Shown here: one piece after another, positions 9,461 through 18,533 of the stretch
Numbering within the stretch: the first letter of the stretch is position 1
Layout of the letters: each line of letters opens with the position of its first letter
Source of the DNA: Halopiger djelfimassiliensis
Lineage (GTDB): Archaea; Halobacteriota; Halobacteria; Halobacteriales; Natrialbaceae
DNA: 64,000 bases
Assembly: GCF_000455365.1 (NCBI RefSeq)
Contig: NZ_HG315684.1
Span: forward strand, 23,854-87,853
Direction: 5' to 3'
Translations under genes and position numbers: made by a program
The notes under the pieces: generated by a model
Told to the model about the DNA's origin: nothing
The model's input: only the letters and a program-made list of their open reading frames with translations
Databases searched by the model: none

Positions 9461-9937
9461 TCAGCGACGCATCAGTTCCGAAATCTTGTCCGTGATACCG
9501 CCGTTGGAGCCGAGTTTCAGATAGTAGGCGTCGCCGCCGTCCTCGTAGTAGTTGTCGATTCGTCGTTTGATATCGAACCCGAGGTGTTCGTAGAACTGGA
9601 GGGCGTTCTCGTTGCTCGTACGGGCGTGACAGGTGATGGTGTCGTGGTCGTCGGCGACTCGAGCGACGAGCCGTTTGCCGATGCCTTCGCCGCGGTAGTC
9701 CGGGGAGACTGCCAGAAAGAGAATGTAGCCGTCGCGTCGAACGGCGGCGAAGCCGATGAGTTCGCCCTCCTGAAGATAACAGTGAACCTTCGAGCGGCGG
9801 TACGCGTCGGTAAAGAAGTCGTATCGCTGTTTGAGCACGTCTTCCTGACGGTTGATCTCCTCCTTGAGTTGCCAGGCTTCGTCGACGAAGTCGTCACTCC
9901 CCGGCGTGACGACGCGACTGTCGATGTTGACGCTCAC
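9461..9937 (-). CDS. GNAT family N-acetyltransferase
   Basis: A 158-residue acetyltransferase of the GNAT superfamily. The acetyl-CoA pyrophosphate loop RGEGIGKRL is preceded by the usual beta-strand (FLAVSPDY), and the C-terminal part (NALQFYEHLGF) matches the RimI-like pattern. The frame is open further upstream, but I choose the GTG at 9937, which gives MSVNIDSR; the extra upstream residues are basic and unlike the acidic protein. The substrate cannot be told from sequence; protein N-terminal or lysine acetylation is possible. The divergent archease gene begins 123 bases away, so the two share a promoter region. Confidence 0.85.
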   Translation of the reverse strand: MSVNIDSRVVTPGSDDFVDEAWQLKEEINRQEDVLKQRYDFFTDAYRRSKVHCYLQEGELIGFAAVRRDGYILFLAVSPDYRGEGIGKRLVARVADDHDTITCHARTSNENALQFYEHLGFDIKRRIDNYYEDGGDAYYLKLGSNGGITDKISELMRR

Positions 9938-10060
9938 TACCAGAGCCTTACATCGTCGCCAATATAATTCCACCGGCACGATCGACTCGAGAACGTCAGA
10001 CGCAGTACATGCGGGCGCGTATCGACGGGCATACGACGCCGCGCTCCAAAGCCCTTCGTG

Positions 10061-10507
10061 ATGGGGTTCGAACTACGTGACCACACTGCCGACGTCGCGG
10101 TCGAAGCCACCGGCCGCTCTCTCGAGGCCGTGTTCGCGACTGTCGCCGACGGACTCGCGGCCGCGTCGTGTGAGGGGATACCGGCCGATAGCGGCGACCG
10201 CTTTTCGGTTTCGGTGCGGGCGGAACGCCGCGAGGCCCTCCTGTTCGATTATCTCGATGAGCTGATCTATCTCCGCGACGTTCGCCACGAACTCCCCGTC
10301 GATCACCGCGTCGAGTCGATCGCCGGGCCGGACGAAACCGACGCCGGAGACGGCTGGTCGCTCGAGGCTACCGCCCGCGGCGTCCCGCTCGCCGACATCG
10401 ACGCTCGCGAAGTGAAGGCCGTCACCTACTCGGAGATGCGACTCGAGCGTATCACTACCGACGACGGAGGGTCGGTCTGGGAGGCGTACGTCGTCTTCGA
10501 CGTGTAA
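10061..10507 (+). CDS. Archease
   Basis: A small protein that activates the RNA ligase RtcB by promoting guanylylation and turnover. The 148 residues show the family pattern: HTADVAVE near the N-terminus, an acidic DYLDELIYLRD segment and the C-terminal VTYSEM motif, ending in a beta-strand (EAYVVFDV). A GTG lies directly in front of the ATG at 10061; I take the ATG. The rtcB gene follows 67 bases downstream on the same strand, so the two partners for tRNA splicing ligation are adjacent and probably co-expressed. Confidence 0.92.
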   Translation: MGFELRDHTADVAVEATGRSLEAVFATVADGLAAASCEGIPADSGDRFSVSVRAERREALLFDYLDELIYLRDVRHELPVDHRVESIAGPDETDAGDGWSLEATARGVPLADIDAREVKAVTYSEMRLERITTDDGGSVWEAYVVFDV

Positions 10508-10574
10508 GCCACAGAGCCATGCCGCGCTGGCGGAGAGACGAACTTCTTTCATCGTCGGGAACCGAGGGTCGCGT

Positions 10575-12041
10575 ATGAGCAACGCCACGTTCGACGCCGA
10601 CGGCATCACGCTCGAGCAGGTGCGTGAGTACGTCTGGGAGGTTCCGCAGGAGGATGGCATGCGCGCGCCAGCGCGCGTACTAGCAAGTAAATCACTCCTC
10701 GAGGAGATCACGGACGACAAGACCCTCGAGCAGATCACGAACACGACCCACCTGCCCGGGATCACGAACTACGCGATCTGTATGCCCGACGGCCATCAGG
10801 GGTACGGATTCCCGGTCGGCGGGGTCGGCGCACTGGACGCCGAAGACGGCTGTATTTCGCCCGGCGCGGTCGGCTACGACATCAACTGCGGCGTCCGGAT
10901 GATGCGGACGAACCTGACCTACGAGGAGCTTCAGGGAAAAGAGGCGGAACTCGTCGACTCGCTGTTCGCCAACGTTCCGTCCGGGCTCGGCGGCGGCGGC
11001 ATCGTCGAAGCCGGAATCGACACCGTCGACGAAATCCTCGCCCGCGGCGTCGACTGGGCGCTCGAGAACGGCCACGCCGTCGAGGAGGACCTGCTCCACT
11101 GTGAGGACGAAGGGATGCGCGAGGGCGCTGATCCCGGCAAGGTCAGCCAGAAGGCCAAAGACCGCGGCAAAAACCAGATCGGGTCGCTCGGCTCGGGTAA
11201 TCACTTCCTCGAGGTCCAGCGCGTGACCGATGTCTTCGACGACGCGGTCGCCGAGGCGTACGGGCTCGAGGAGGACCGCATCGTCGTGTTGATCCACTGT
11301 GGCTCGCGGGGGCTGGGCCATCAGACGTGCAACGACTACCTCCGGAAGATCGAGCAACAACACCAGGGCTTGCTGAACCAGTTGCCGGACACGGAACTGG
11401 CGGCCGCACCGGCTGGCTCGCAACTCGCCGAGGACTACTACGCGGCGATGAACGCGGCGATCAACTTCGCGTGGGTCAACCGACAGCTCATCATGCACCG
11501 CACGCGGCAGGTGTTCGAGCGGGTCTTCGATCGCTCGTGGGAGGAGATGGAGATGCACCTGCTGTACGACGTGGCCCACAACATCGCGAAAAAGGAGACA
11601 CACACGGTCGACGGCGAGCAACGGGAGCTCTACGTCCATCGGAAGGGTGCCACGCGGGCGTTCCCCGCCGGCCATCCCGACGTTCCGAAGGCCTACCGCG
11701 ACGTCGGCCAGCCGGTCATCATCCCCGGCAGCATGGGTGCGGGCAGTTACGTCCTGCGGGGCGGCGAGCACTCGATGGAGCTTACGTTCGGCTCGACGGC
11801 CCACGGCGCGGGTCGGCTGATGAGTCGTACGCAGGCCAAAAACGAGTACTGGGGCGGCGACGTCCAGCAACAACTCGAGGATCAAGAGCAGATCTACGTC
11901 AAGGCCCAGTCCGGGGCGACGGTCGCCGAGGAGGCCCCCGGCGTCTACAAGGACGTCGACGAGGTCGTCCGCGTCTCCGACGAACTCGGCATCGGCGACA
12001 AGGTCGCGCGGACGTTCCCGGTCTGTAACATCAAAGGCTGA
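10575..12041 (+). CDS. rtcB: RNA-splicing ligase RtcB
   Basis: RtcB joins 2',3'-cyclic phosphate and 5'-OH RNA ends, the ligation step of archaeal tRNA splicing, using GTP and manganese. The 488-residue protein has the expected ligands: Cys105 (GYDINCGV), His in GSGNHFLE, His in VLIHCGSRGLGH, and the His410 that becomes guanylylated (STAHGAGR). The length is normal and there is no intein, unlike many archaeal RtcB proteins. It follows the archease gene with 67 bases between them. Confidence 0.96.
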   Translation: MSNATFDADGITLEQVREYVWEVPQEDGMRAPARVLASKSLLEEITDDKTLEQITNTTHLPGITNYAICMPDGHQGYGFPVGGVGALDAEDGCISPGAVGYDINCGVRMMRTNLTYEELQGKEAELVDSLFANVPSGLGGGGIVEAGIDTVDEILARGVDWALENGHAVEEDLLHCEDEGMREGADPGKVSQKAKDRGKNQIGSLGSGNHFLEVQRVTDVFDDAVAEAYGLEEDRIVVLIHCGSRGLGHQTCNDYLRKIEQQHQGLLNQLPDTELAAAPAGSQLAEDYYAAMNAAINFAWVNRQLIMHRTRQVFERVFDRSWEEMEMHLLYDVAHNIAKKETHTVDGEQRELYVHRKGATRAFPAGHPDVPKAYRDVGQPVIIPGSMGAGSYVLRGGEHSMELTFGSTAHGAGRLMSRTQAKNEYWGGDVQQQLEDQEQIYVKAQSGATVAEEAPGVYKDVDEVVRVSDELGIGDKVARTFPVCNIKG

Positions 12042-12056
12042 GGCGACCGCACGCGG

Positions 12057-12272
12057 TCACTTCACGCGAAACGGGCTCTCGTCGTCATCGCCGGTGCCCT
12101 CGTCGTCGCTCTCGTAGGGTTTCCGGGCGGTGATCGTTACCGTCGCTTCGGGGTCGTCCTCGTCGGCCCACGGGCTGTCGTAGGCCGACAACTCGAGGTC
12201 GGTGACGTCCCATCCTTCCGCCTCGACGAGTTCGACGAGTCGGCGCTGATCCGCGAGCATGTCCTCGTCCAT
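12057..12272 (-). CDS. Small acidic haloarchaeal protein of unknown function
   Basis: A 71-residue acidic protein with a plausible alpha/beta pattern: an amphipathic helix (LADQRRLVELVEAEGWDV) followed by strands (LELSAYDSPW, ATVTITARKPY) and a disordered acidic tail. It looks like a conserved haloarchaeal hypothetical; I do not recognise a named family. I use the ATG at 12272 rather than the GTG two codons earlier. It is convergent with rtcB, whose stop lies 16 bases away. The Bat-type regulator gene ends 43 bases upstream on the same strand, so the two may be co-transcribed. Confidence 0.65.
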   Translation of the reverse strand: MDEDMLADQRRLVELVEAEGWDVTDLELSAYDSPWADEDDPEATVTITARKPYESDDEGTGDDDESPFRVK

Positions 12273-12315
12273 ACACACCCGTTAGCGGGGACTCGGCGTA
12301 GGTCTTCTGCCAGCA

Positions 12316-12984
12316 TCAGGGTCCGTTCCGGTCGCCCGCTTCGACGGCTTCCTCGACGAGCGCCCGGTGGGCCCGCCTGAGCCGCTCGGACAACGCCTGA
12401 TGGGAGATCCCGAGTTCGTCCGACAGCGTTTCCATGTCCATCTCCCGGGGAATCCGGTAGTAGCCTTGCTCGAGAGCCGTGACCAGCGTCTCGTACTGGG
12501 CGTCAGTAAGTCCGTACCGACCGTGGCGCTGTTCCTCTTCCAGCCGGTGAATCCTGCGGATGTCGACCGTCAGCCCCTGTCCGGTCGCGAAATCGTACGT
12601 CCGCGAGAGCGAGTCGCGTGCGGGAAAGAGCACCCGAAACCGCCACTGTGTCCCCTCGACGGTCGCCTCGAGGACGGTCGCCTGCTCTTCGGTCAACAGG
12701 TGGAGCATGACGGTCACGTCGTCGATCCAGTTCATCCGATAGAGTCGCTCGTCGCCGATATCGGTCAGCAGGTCGGCCGTCTCGACGCTTGGATCCGACT
12801 CGAGCGCGTCGTCGACCGCCGAAAGCGTCGACTCGTCGCCGGCGAACCAGACGTACGGCATGACGGAGTCGGGATCGTACGCGACGACGCGTTCGATCTC
12901 CACGTCGAGACCGTCCGTCGTCTCGAGGGTATGACGAAGCGCAAACTCCGCGGCCGGAACGGCGAGTTCGGCGATGGTACTCAT
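12316..12984 (-). CDS. Bat-type helix-turn-helix transcription regulator
   Basis: A 222-residue regulator of the bacterio-opsin activator group. The C-terminal HTH_10 domain starts at LTDAQYETL and ends with the recognition helix region [19 protein letters not shown] (about residues 155-215). The N-terminal half (about 1-145) is the family's BAT/GAF-like sensor domain without an identifiable cofactor site. The frame is open to 13047, but the ATG at 12984 (MSTIAEL) gives the normal N-terminus and leaves room for a promoter. It is divergent from moaA across 142 bases that contain a near-palindromic site around 13077-13084. Confidence 0.85.
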   Translation of the reverse strand: MSTIAELAVPAAEFALRHTLETTDGLDVEIERVVAYDPDSVMPYVWFAGDESTLSAVDDALESDPSVETADLLTDIGDERLYRMNWIDDVTVMLHLLTEEQATVLEATVEGTQWRFRVLFPARDSLSRTYDFATGQGLTVDIRRIHRLEEEQRHGRYGLTDAQYETLVTALEQGYYRIPREMDMETLSDELGISHQALSERLRRAHRALVEEAVEAGDRNGP

Positions 12985-13076
12985 GGGCGGTTCCACCATT
13001 GCCAGCCTCAAAGACCGACGGTGTCGCGGCGTCGCGCCGACGACCACCCGATCCGAAACGAGTTTCAGTTACGATA

Positions 13077-13084
13077 TTCCGGAA
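13077..13084. promoter_or_regulatory. Palindromic TTCCGGAA site between regulator and moaA
   Basis: TTCCGGAA is an 8-base perfect palindrome with flanks that almost extend it (TATTCCGGAAATA). It sits just upstream of a TATA-like TTTAAG at about 13097-13102 that serves moaA, whose ATG is at 13127. The position next to the box and inside the divergent region suggests a regulator-binding site, perhaps for the adjacent Bat-type protein. A single copy in 64 kb of GC-rich DNA could also be chance. Confidence 0.3.
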
Positions 13085-13126
13085 ATACCCGGCGTGTTTA
13101 AGCGGATCCGTCTGCAACGGGGGCGT

Positions 13127-14116
13127 ATGCTCACCGACGATTTCGGGCGCGAGGTGACGGGGGTTCGCGTCTCTCTTACTGATCGGTGTAATTTCGACTG
13201 CGTCTACTGTCACAACGAGGGGCTGGGTGACACACGGGGACCGATGGATCCACAGGACGACGAGATGGACACCGACGATGTCGTCCGGTTTCTCGAGGTC
13301 GCCGCCGAGTTCGGCGTCGACGCGGTCAAGTTCACGGGCGGCGAGCCGATGCTCCGACAGGATCTCGAGGAGATCATCGCGCGGACGCCGGCCCGGATGG
13401 AGGTCTCGCTGACGACCAACGGTACGTTCCTCCCCGATCGCGCCGACGCCCTCGTCGATGCCGGTCTCGAGCGGGTCAACGTCTCACAGGACGCCCTCGA
13501 TCCCGCGGACTTCGCCGAGATCACGAAAAGCGGCGCGTACGAGCGCGTTCTCGAGGGAGTCGATGCGGCACTGGCGGCCGGTCTCGATCCGGTCAAACTC
13601 AACATGGTCGTCTTCGAGCACACCGCGGGCTACGTGCCGGAGATGGTCGACCACGTCGCCGAGAACGACGGCCTGCAACTCCAGTTGATCGAGTACATGC
13701 CGGAACTGACGGGTAAGCCGGAGTGGAACGTCGATATCCAGCGCGTCCACGACTGGCTGGCCGAGCGGGCGGCCGAGATCGAACACCGGGAGATGCACGA
13801 CCGAAAGCGATACTGGGTCGGCGGCGGGCCGGACTCGTCCGGCGGGATGGTCGAAATCGTCGATCCGGTCGAGAACCCGACTTTCTGTGCGAACTGTCAT
13901 CGGGTGCGGGTCACCCACGAAGGATACCTGAAGGGGTGTCTCAACCGCAACGACGACCTCCGAGCGATGGGCGAGATGACCAAACCCGAGATCCGCGAGG
14001 CGTTTCGCGAAACCGTCACCAACCGGGTCCCCTATTACGGAGAGTACATGGTCCGAAACGGCGACGACGAGTGGGAAGTCAACGAGAAGTACATCGACGA
14101 GTACGCCGAAGTCTAG
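13127..14116 (+). CDS. moaA: GTP 3',8-cyclase MoaA (molybdenum cofactor)
   Basis: A radical SAM enzyme that starts molybdopterin synthesis by rearranging GTP. The 329-residue protein has the N-terminal cluster motif CNFDCVYC (Cys21, 25, 28), the SAM-binding FTGGEP, and the second Fe-S cluster near the C-terminus ([10 protein letters not shown] and GCLNRND). The open frame extends 51 codons upstream, but those residues are basic and overlap the divergent regulator; the ATG at 13127 gives the standard [12 protein letters not shown] start, with a TATA-like sequence 25-30 bases in front. No other moa gene is in the window. It is convergent with the DUF7519-like gene, ending one base away. Confidence 0.94.
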   Translation: MLTDDFGREVTGVRVSLTDRCNFDCVYCHNEGLGDTRGPMDPQDDEMDTDDVVRFLEVAAEFGVDAVKFTGGEPMLRQDLEEIIARTPARMEVSLTTNGTFLPDRADALVDAGLERVNVSQDALDPADFAEITKSGAYERVLEGVDAALAAGLDPVKLNMVVFEHTAGYVPEMVDHVAENDGLQLQLIEYMPELTGKPEWNVDIQRVHDWLAERAAEIEHREMHDRKRYWVGGGPDSSGGMVEIVDPVENPTFCANCHRVRVTHEGYLKGCLNRNDDLRAMGEMTKPEIREAFRETVTNRVPYYGEYMVRNGDDEWEVNEKYIDEYAEV

Positions 14117-14117
14117 G

Positions 14118-14705
14118 TCATCGGCGGCCTCGATTCCCGGGTCTCACGCCGCGCCGACTCGAGCGCTTGCTGTCCCGGCTCCCGAGTCCGATCGTGAGCA
14201 GTGCCGCCGCGAGCAACAACAGGACGACCGCGGCCGCCGGCTGACCGCCGTTCGAACCCGCGTACACCGCGTAGCCGAGCGTCCCAGTCACCAGTCCGAC
14301 GAACAGACTCGAGAGCAACTGGACCGCTTCGAGCCGGATCGTCGGCGCATCCCGGCCGAGTTGCTCGCCGAGAGCGACGGCCCCGTGGCCGAGATCCCAC
14401 GCGAGTACGGTCGCGATCGTTCCGACGACCGTCGCCTCGACGGCGATCCCGCTGGTCTCGAGTCCGCCGATGACGACGCCGAAAAAGAGGACCAGTGCCC
14501 CGACATCGAGCATTCGGGACCGGCCGCGGACGAGGCCGAGACCGAGCACTGCGGCCCCGAGGCCGGCGAACCCGAGCGCGGTCGTCCCGGCAAGCGCACA
14601 CGTGAGGACGGCGACGGCCGCGGCGACGGCACTGACGCCGCTCGAGAAGCGGGTCGGCCGTCGAGTGACGGTCGCGTCCTCACCGCCGTCGCGAGGGACG
14701 CTCAT
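14118..14705 (-). CDS. Membrane protein, DUF7519-like, last gene of DUF58 operon
   Basis: A 195-residue integral membrane protein with about six predicted hydrophobic segments (for example residues 25-45, 50-60, 66-85 and the C-terminal 155-170) and a basic tail (SRRGVRPGNRGRR). I recognise it as the small membrane protein that follows DUF58 in haloarchaea (DUF7519, from memory); its function is unknown. The ATG overlaps the DUF58 stop by four bases, so it is the third gene of one operon. It probably forms part of a membrane complex with the other two proteins. It is convergent with moaA. Confidence 0.75.
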   Translation of the reverse strand: MSVPRDGGEDATVTRRPTRFSSGVSAVAAAVAVLTCALAGTTALGFAGLGAAVLGLGLVRGRSRMLDVGALVLFFGVVIGGLETSGIAVEATVVGTIATVLAWDLGHGAVALGEQLGRDAPTIRLEAVQLLSSLFVGLVTGTLGYAVYAGSNGGQPAAAVVLLLLAAALLTIGLGSRDSKRSSRRGVRPGNRGRR

Positions 14706-16699
14706 TGTCGACCACTGGCGGCCTGCCGGGCGAACACGTCGTCGATCGAGTCGGTTGCCGGCCAGTCGACGACCGGGACGTCGGCTCGCCGGAGGTCGGC
14801 AAGCCGCACGCGTCGGGCGACGGCCGCGAGTTGCTGGCCGACGGTCGCCGTCGCGGTCGGATCGGGACTGACGACGGTGACCGCGTGTCCCCGCGCATCG
14901 AGTCGGCGCGCAATGTCAGTCGAGGCGGAGTCACACAGCGGGGAAAGCAACAGGATCTGGGTCTCGGAGGAGAGGCGACTCCGGATCGTTCGAAGCTGTG
15001 GAACCCATCGGCTCTCGCGCTCCGGCGGCAGCGTTTCGAACTGGCGATGCGTCGCGAGACGCTCTTGCAGCCGGATCTCGTGGTCGCGTCCCGATCCCGG
15101 CGGCAGCCAGCACGGTTCCGCTCCCGTCGTTCCGGCTCGACCGCGACCGACCGGTCCGAGTCCGGCGAGACCGACCGTCTCCCCCGCCTCCAGTAGCGAG
15201 CCGGCGATCCGACCGGCCGCGGCGACCGATCGATCGACGGCGTGTGGCTCGCCGGGACCCGGAGCGAGGTAAGCCGCCTTCCGGGCGTCGACGAGGACGA
15301 CCACGCGTGCCGCACGCTCCTCGTGGAAGTCGAGGGTGGCGAGGTCGCCGGTTTTCGCCCGGCGATTCCAGTCGATGCGTGCGAGCGGATCGTTCGGGCG
15401 ATACTCGCGAACGGAGTGAAAGGTGGTTCCCGAACCGCCCTCGGCGGTCGGGTGCCGACCGGCGTAAGCGCCGGTGGCCGTCCGCAACGGGACCGGCGCG
15501 GCGACCGGTCGAAGTTCGGGGTCGCAGACGAGCGCGGTCTCGGTTTCGACGAGGAGTTCGCGTTCGGCCGCCTGTGACGGATCTCGCGCGATCGCGAGTG
15601 CGGGATCGAACTCGTGACGGCCGCGCTGTGCCGTCACCGTGTACTCGAGCGAGACCGATTCGCCGGGCCGAAGTGCGGTCCCGAGTCGACTCGAGCCGTC
15701 GGTGACGGCAAGCCCCGGCGGAACGCCGTCGACGAACCGGAGGTCGGGCACGAACCGATCGCTTTCGTTCGTGATCGTCACGGTTACGTCGACTTCCGCA
15801 CCCGGTTCGGGAGCATCGTCGCTTACCGTTCGCTCGATGGAAACGTCGGGCGTCGGCGGCTCGAGGGCGCGAGCGAAGCCAGCGTAGCCGATACCGACCA
15901 CGCCGGAGAGGACGACGGCGGCCGACTCGGCGATCGCCCCGATCCCGACGGCAACCAGCGCGACAGCACCGATCCCGGCCCAGTACGCCGTCGAGTGCAG
16001 CCCACGGAGGGTGATCCCCGAATCGTCGGCTGGATCGGTGCTCGTCCGGTAGTCGCGATCGGGTTCGGACCCGCGGTCGTCGAACCGGGTCGTCCCCCCT
16101 TCGGGGTCGTAGTCGGGGAGCGGTCGTTCGTCCCCAGTCGCCGTCTCGTTCGAGCCGATCGCGGCGATGGCCGCGACGGTTCGCCGGACGCCGTCCCGGA
16201 ACTGGCTTTCGCGACCGCGAGCGACCGCCGTCCGGAGCCGTTCGCGGACTGATCGTCGTTGGTCGAGCGAGTCAGACAGGAACGCGGCTGCGATCCGGTC
16301 GTCGGTCCAGGTGCCGTCCTCGAGCCGAGCCGTCGCCTCCTCGACGGAATCGCCCTCGAACCGGGTGAGCGCGGCGACCGCCGCCGACCGGAGGTCGTCG
16401 ACGGTTCGCCGGCTGGCCGGCGAGTAGCCGGCCGTTCGCGTCCGAAACTCGGAGAGGGCGCTCGAAAGCGATTCCCCCGGCGTCGGGGCCTCGATTCGGC
16501 GCTCGGGGTCGGGTGTCTCGGTCCGGGTGCGTGTGTCACGGCGACGGAGGACGAAGCCGACCCCGCAGACGAAAACGAGGAGACCCACCAGAACGATCGT
16601 CGACCGGTCCAGTCCGAGGACGACGATCCCGGCGATAGCCGCCGTTCCTCCGACGAACGCGACTCCGCCGAGCAGCAACGATGCGGTCCGGCGGTTCAT
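14702..16699 (-). CDS. DUF58 domain membrane protein
   Basis: A 665-residue protein. Two hydrophobic hairpins (about 8-51 and 235-275) anchor it to the membrane. A Trp-poor beta-rich region in the middle (EPGAEVDVTVTITNESDRF) resembles the CARDB/DUF11-like repeats often seen in this family. The DUF58 signature RIDWNRRAKTGDL sits near residue 440, followed by a von Willebrand-A-like fold (VVVLVDARKA, ILLLSPLCD). The ATG at 16699 is chosen because it starts a normal transmembrane helix and overlaps the previous stop by four bases; the longer frame adds basic sequence. Proteins of this family work with MoxR ATPases in poorly understood assembly or cofactor-insertion systems. Confidence 0.85.
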   Translation of the reverse strand: MNRRTASLLLGGVAFVGGTAAIAGIVVLGLDRSTIVLVGLLVFVCGVGFVLRRRDTRTRTETPDPERRIEAPTPGESLSSALSEFRTRTAGYSPASRRTVDDLRSAAVAALTRFEGDSVEEATARLEDGTWTDDRIAAAFLSDSLDQRRSVRERLRTAVARGRESQFRDGVRRTVAAIAAIGSNETATGDERPLPDYDPEGGTTRFDDRGSEPDRDYRTSTDPADDSGITLRGLHSTAYWAGIGAVALVAVGIGAIAESAAVVLSGVVGIGYAGFARALEPPTPDVSIERTVSDDAPEPGAEVDVTVTITNESDRFVPDLRFVDGVPPGLAVTDGSSRLGTALRPGESVSLEYTVTAQRGRHEFDPALAIARDPSQAAERELLVETETALVCDPELRPVAAPVPLRTATGAYAGRHPTAEGGSGTTFHSVREYRPNDPLARIDWNRRAKTGDLATLDFHEERAARVVVLVDARKAAYLAPGPGEPHAVDRSVAAAGRIAGSLLEAGETVGLAGLGPVGRGRAGTTGAEPCWLPPGSGRDHEIRLQERLATHRQFETLPPERESRWVPQLRTIRSRLSSETQILLLSPLCDSASTDIARRLDARGHAVTVVSPDPTATATVGQQLAAVARRVRLADLRRADVPVVDWPATDSIDDVFARQAASGRQ

Positions 16700-17637
16700 T
16701 CGCCACCTCCGGCACGGTCGGATTCGGAACTCGAGTCGGTCTCGGCGTGGGTCGCTTCGATGCGGCGCAACACCGACACCGCCCTCGCTTCCATCTCCGG
16801 TGTCGTCTCCGTATCGCCGTACCTGACGTCCTCGAAGAGTCGCGTGAGTTCGTCGACGTGTTCCCGATCGATCCCTGCCTCGATCGCGGCGCTGGCGAAC
16901 TCGCGTGGCGTGCTCGACTCCGGGCGGTCGACCTCGAGCAGGCGCGTCAGTTCCCGCCACGCCCGGTAAATCTCGTTGTCCGCATCCGTCGCGTTCTCGA
17001 GCCGATCGGCGGCGCGGCCGGCCGCGGCACCGACCGCGGCGGCATCCTCGACCGTCCGGTCGGAGCCGGGACTCTCGTCCGGGTCGGCCGCGGTCGATTC
17101 GGAACGATCGGTTCCGCGGCTGACGAGCAATCCGCCGACGAAGACCGCGGTTATGAGCGCGAGGAGGCCAAACAGCGGCCCCACGGAGAGCGCGGTCCCG
17201 TCGTTCCCGCTGTCCCCGCCGAGCCCGTCACCGCCGGTACCCGTTTCGTTCCCCGTCGGTTCCATCGGGGGTTTGAACGCCCCCGGATTCCCGTCCCAGA
17301 CCGACGTGACCAGCCAGAGGACGGCGGCCGCGACGAGCACGAGGACAAGCCAGACCGCGACGCTCCGGACGAACTCGCGTCGATGGGCGATGAGATACCA
17401 GACGAGCGCGACCGCAATCAGGAGTAGTATCGCGTAGACGAGATACTCGAGAAACACGGGCGCTCCGCCGCCTTCGGTCGATTCGACGACCGAGGGCTGT
17501 GAGGGCCGTCCTTCCGAACCGACGCCGCCGGAACCGCCGGTCTCGACGGGGGACCGAATGGTCGCGGCTGTGAGTCCGACGGCGACGATGCCGCCGACGG
17601 TTGCGAGCAGCCGTACGAGGAGATCGTTTCTGGACAC
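16696..17637 (-). CDS. DUF4129 domain membrane protein
   Basis: A protein of about 313 residues with an N-terminal signal-anchor, three further transmembrane helices (approximately 65-85, 93-112 and 148-168) and a cytosolic C-terminal DUF4129 domain containing YRAWRELTRLLEV and REFASAAIEAGID. DUF4129 proteins resemble the C-terminal part of bacterial transglutaminase-fusion proteins encoded with MoxR and DUF58, but no transglutaminase domain is present here. Start choice: the frame runs back into the divergent tRNA-Ser, so a later start is needed; the GTG at 17637 (MSRNDLLVRLL) fits best, with ATGs at 17682 and 17691 as alternatives. It is the first gene of the operon. Confidence 0.78.
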   Translation of the reverse strand: MSRNDLLVRLLATVGGIVAVGLTAATIRSPVETGGSGGVGSEGRPSQPSVVESTEGGGAPVFLEYLVYAILLLIAVALVWYLIAHRREFVRSVAVWLVLVLVAAAVLWLVTSVWDGNPGAFKPPMEPTGNETGTGGDGLGGDSGNDGTALSVGPLFGLLALITAVFVGGLLVSRGTDRSESTAADPDESPGSDRTVEDAAAVGAAAGRAADRLENATDADNEIYRAWRELTRLLEVDRPESSTPREFASAAIEAGIDREHVDELTRLFEDVRYGDTETTPEMEARAVSVLRRIEATHAETDSSSESDRAGGGE

Positions 17638-17857
17638 TCGTTGCGCCCACGTACTGTCCGATCGATAATAAGTCGGTCCCATGACCGGCATACTCCCGAC
17701 TCCAACCCGCAACGGCTGGGGGCCGGCGTCGGCGTGAACGGTGGGTGTCCCTCGTAGCCTTTCGTTGCGCTTAAGTACCAGACGGGGGTAGGTTGGAGTG
17801 CGATACGTGTAGGGGACGCCGTCCCCGAGTCCGCGAGGGCGATGATAGAGACACGGT

Positions 17858-17940
17858 GTCGTGGTAGCCAAGCGGCCCAAGGCGCATGGTTGCTAACCAT
17901 GTGGCGTCAAGCCTCCGGGGTTCGAATCCCCGCCACGACG
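17858..17940 (+). tRNA. tRNA-Ser (anticodon GCT)
   Basis: An 83-base tRNA. The acceptor stem pairs GTCGTGG with CCACGAC and leaves G as discriminator. The anticodon stem CATGG/CCATG holds the loop TTGCTAA, so the anticodon is GCT (Ser codons AGC/AGT). The long variable arm typical of Ser is present and the T arm carries GGTTCGAATCC. There is no intron and no encoded CCA. It lies directly in front of the S13 operon, on the same strand. Confidence 0.96.
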
Positions 17941-18012
17941 TCGGATTTACCGGGCTGGCATTTCGCCAGTCGCAATTGCAACGCCTGCAGACCAGACACA
18001 GATACACGATAC

Positions 18013-18531
18013 ATGAGCGCGGAAGAACCCCAAGAGCAAGACGAGGACGAAGACCTTCAGTACTTCGTCCGTATCGGTCAAACCGACCTCGACGGGACGA
18101 AGTCGGTCGAGCGCTCGCTCTCGGAGATGAACGGGATCGGTCGACGAACCGCCCGGATCATCGCCGAAGAGGCGGGCGTCGATCGGACGGCGACGTTCGG
18201 TCGGCTCGACGACGACGTCATCGACGAGGTCGTCGAACTCGTAGAGAACTACGCCGACGAAGTTCCGGACTGGCTCAACAACCGCCAGTCGGACTTCTAC
18301 ACCGGCGAAACGACCCACGAGATCGGCAACGACCTTCAGTTGACCCGCCAGCACGACATCAACCGGATGAAGATGATCGACTCCTACAGGGGGGTTCGCC
18401 ACAAGCGCGGCCAGAAGGTCCGCGGTCAGCGAACCAAGTCCACCGGTCGTACGGAGGGCACCATCGGAGTCAACGTCGAAGAGATCCGCGAAGAAGCCGA
18501 AGAAGGCGGCGACGAAGGGGAGGGTGAATAA
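18013..18531 (+). CDS. rpsM: 30S ribosomal protein S13
   Basis: Small-subunit head protein contacting 16S rRNA and the P-site tRNA. The 172-residue archaeal form has the helix-two-turn-helix segment ([17 protein letters not shown]), the basic C-terminal region ([19 protein letters not shown]) and an acidic haloarchaeal extension at each end. The ATG at 18013 is chosen (MSAEEPQEQ); an upstream in-frame extension would run into the tRNA. It opens the S13-S4-S11-RpoD operon, the standard archaeal alpha-operon-like order, with only 2-3 base gaps between genes. Confidence 0.96.
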   Translation: MSAEEPQEQDEDEDLQYFVRIGQTDLDGTKSVERSLSEMNGIGRRTARIIAEEAGVDRTATFGRLDDDVIDEVVELVENYADEVPDWLNNRQSDFYTGETTHEIGNDLQLTRQHDINRMKMIDSYRGVRHKRGQKVRGQRTKSTGRTEGTIGVNVEEIREEAEEGGDEGEGE

Positions 18532-18533
18532 CG

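Noticed and set aside
12974-13126. 51-codon N-terminal extension of MoaA
   Set aside because: It overlaps the divergent regulator and its promoter region, is basic, and is absent from the MoaA fold; the ATG at 13127 has a properly spaced TATA-like box.
17637-17880. 81-codon extension of the DUF4129 protein
   Set aside because: It would run across the tRNA-Ser gene and its promoter region and adds basic, non-membrane sequence.
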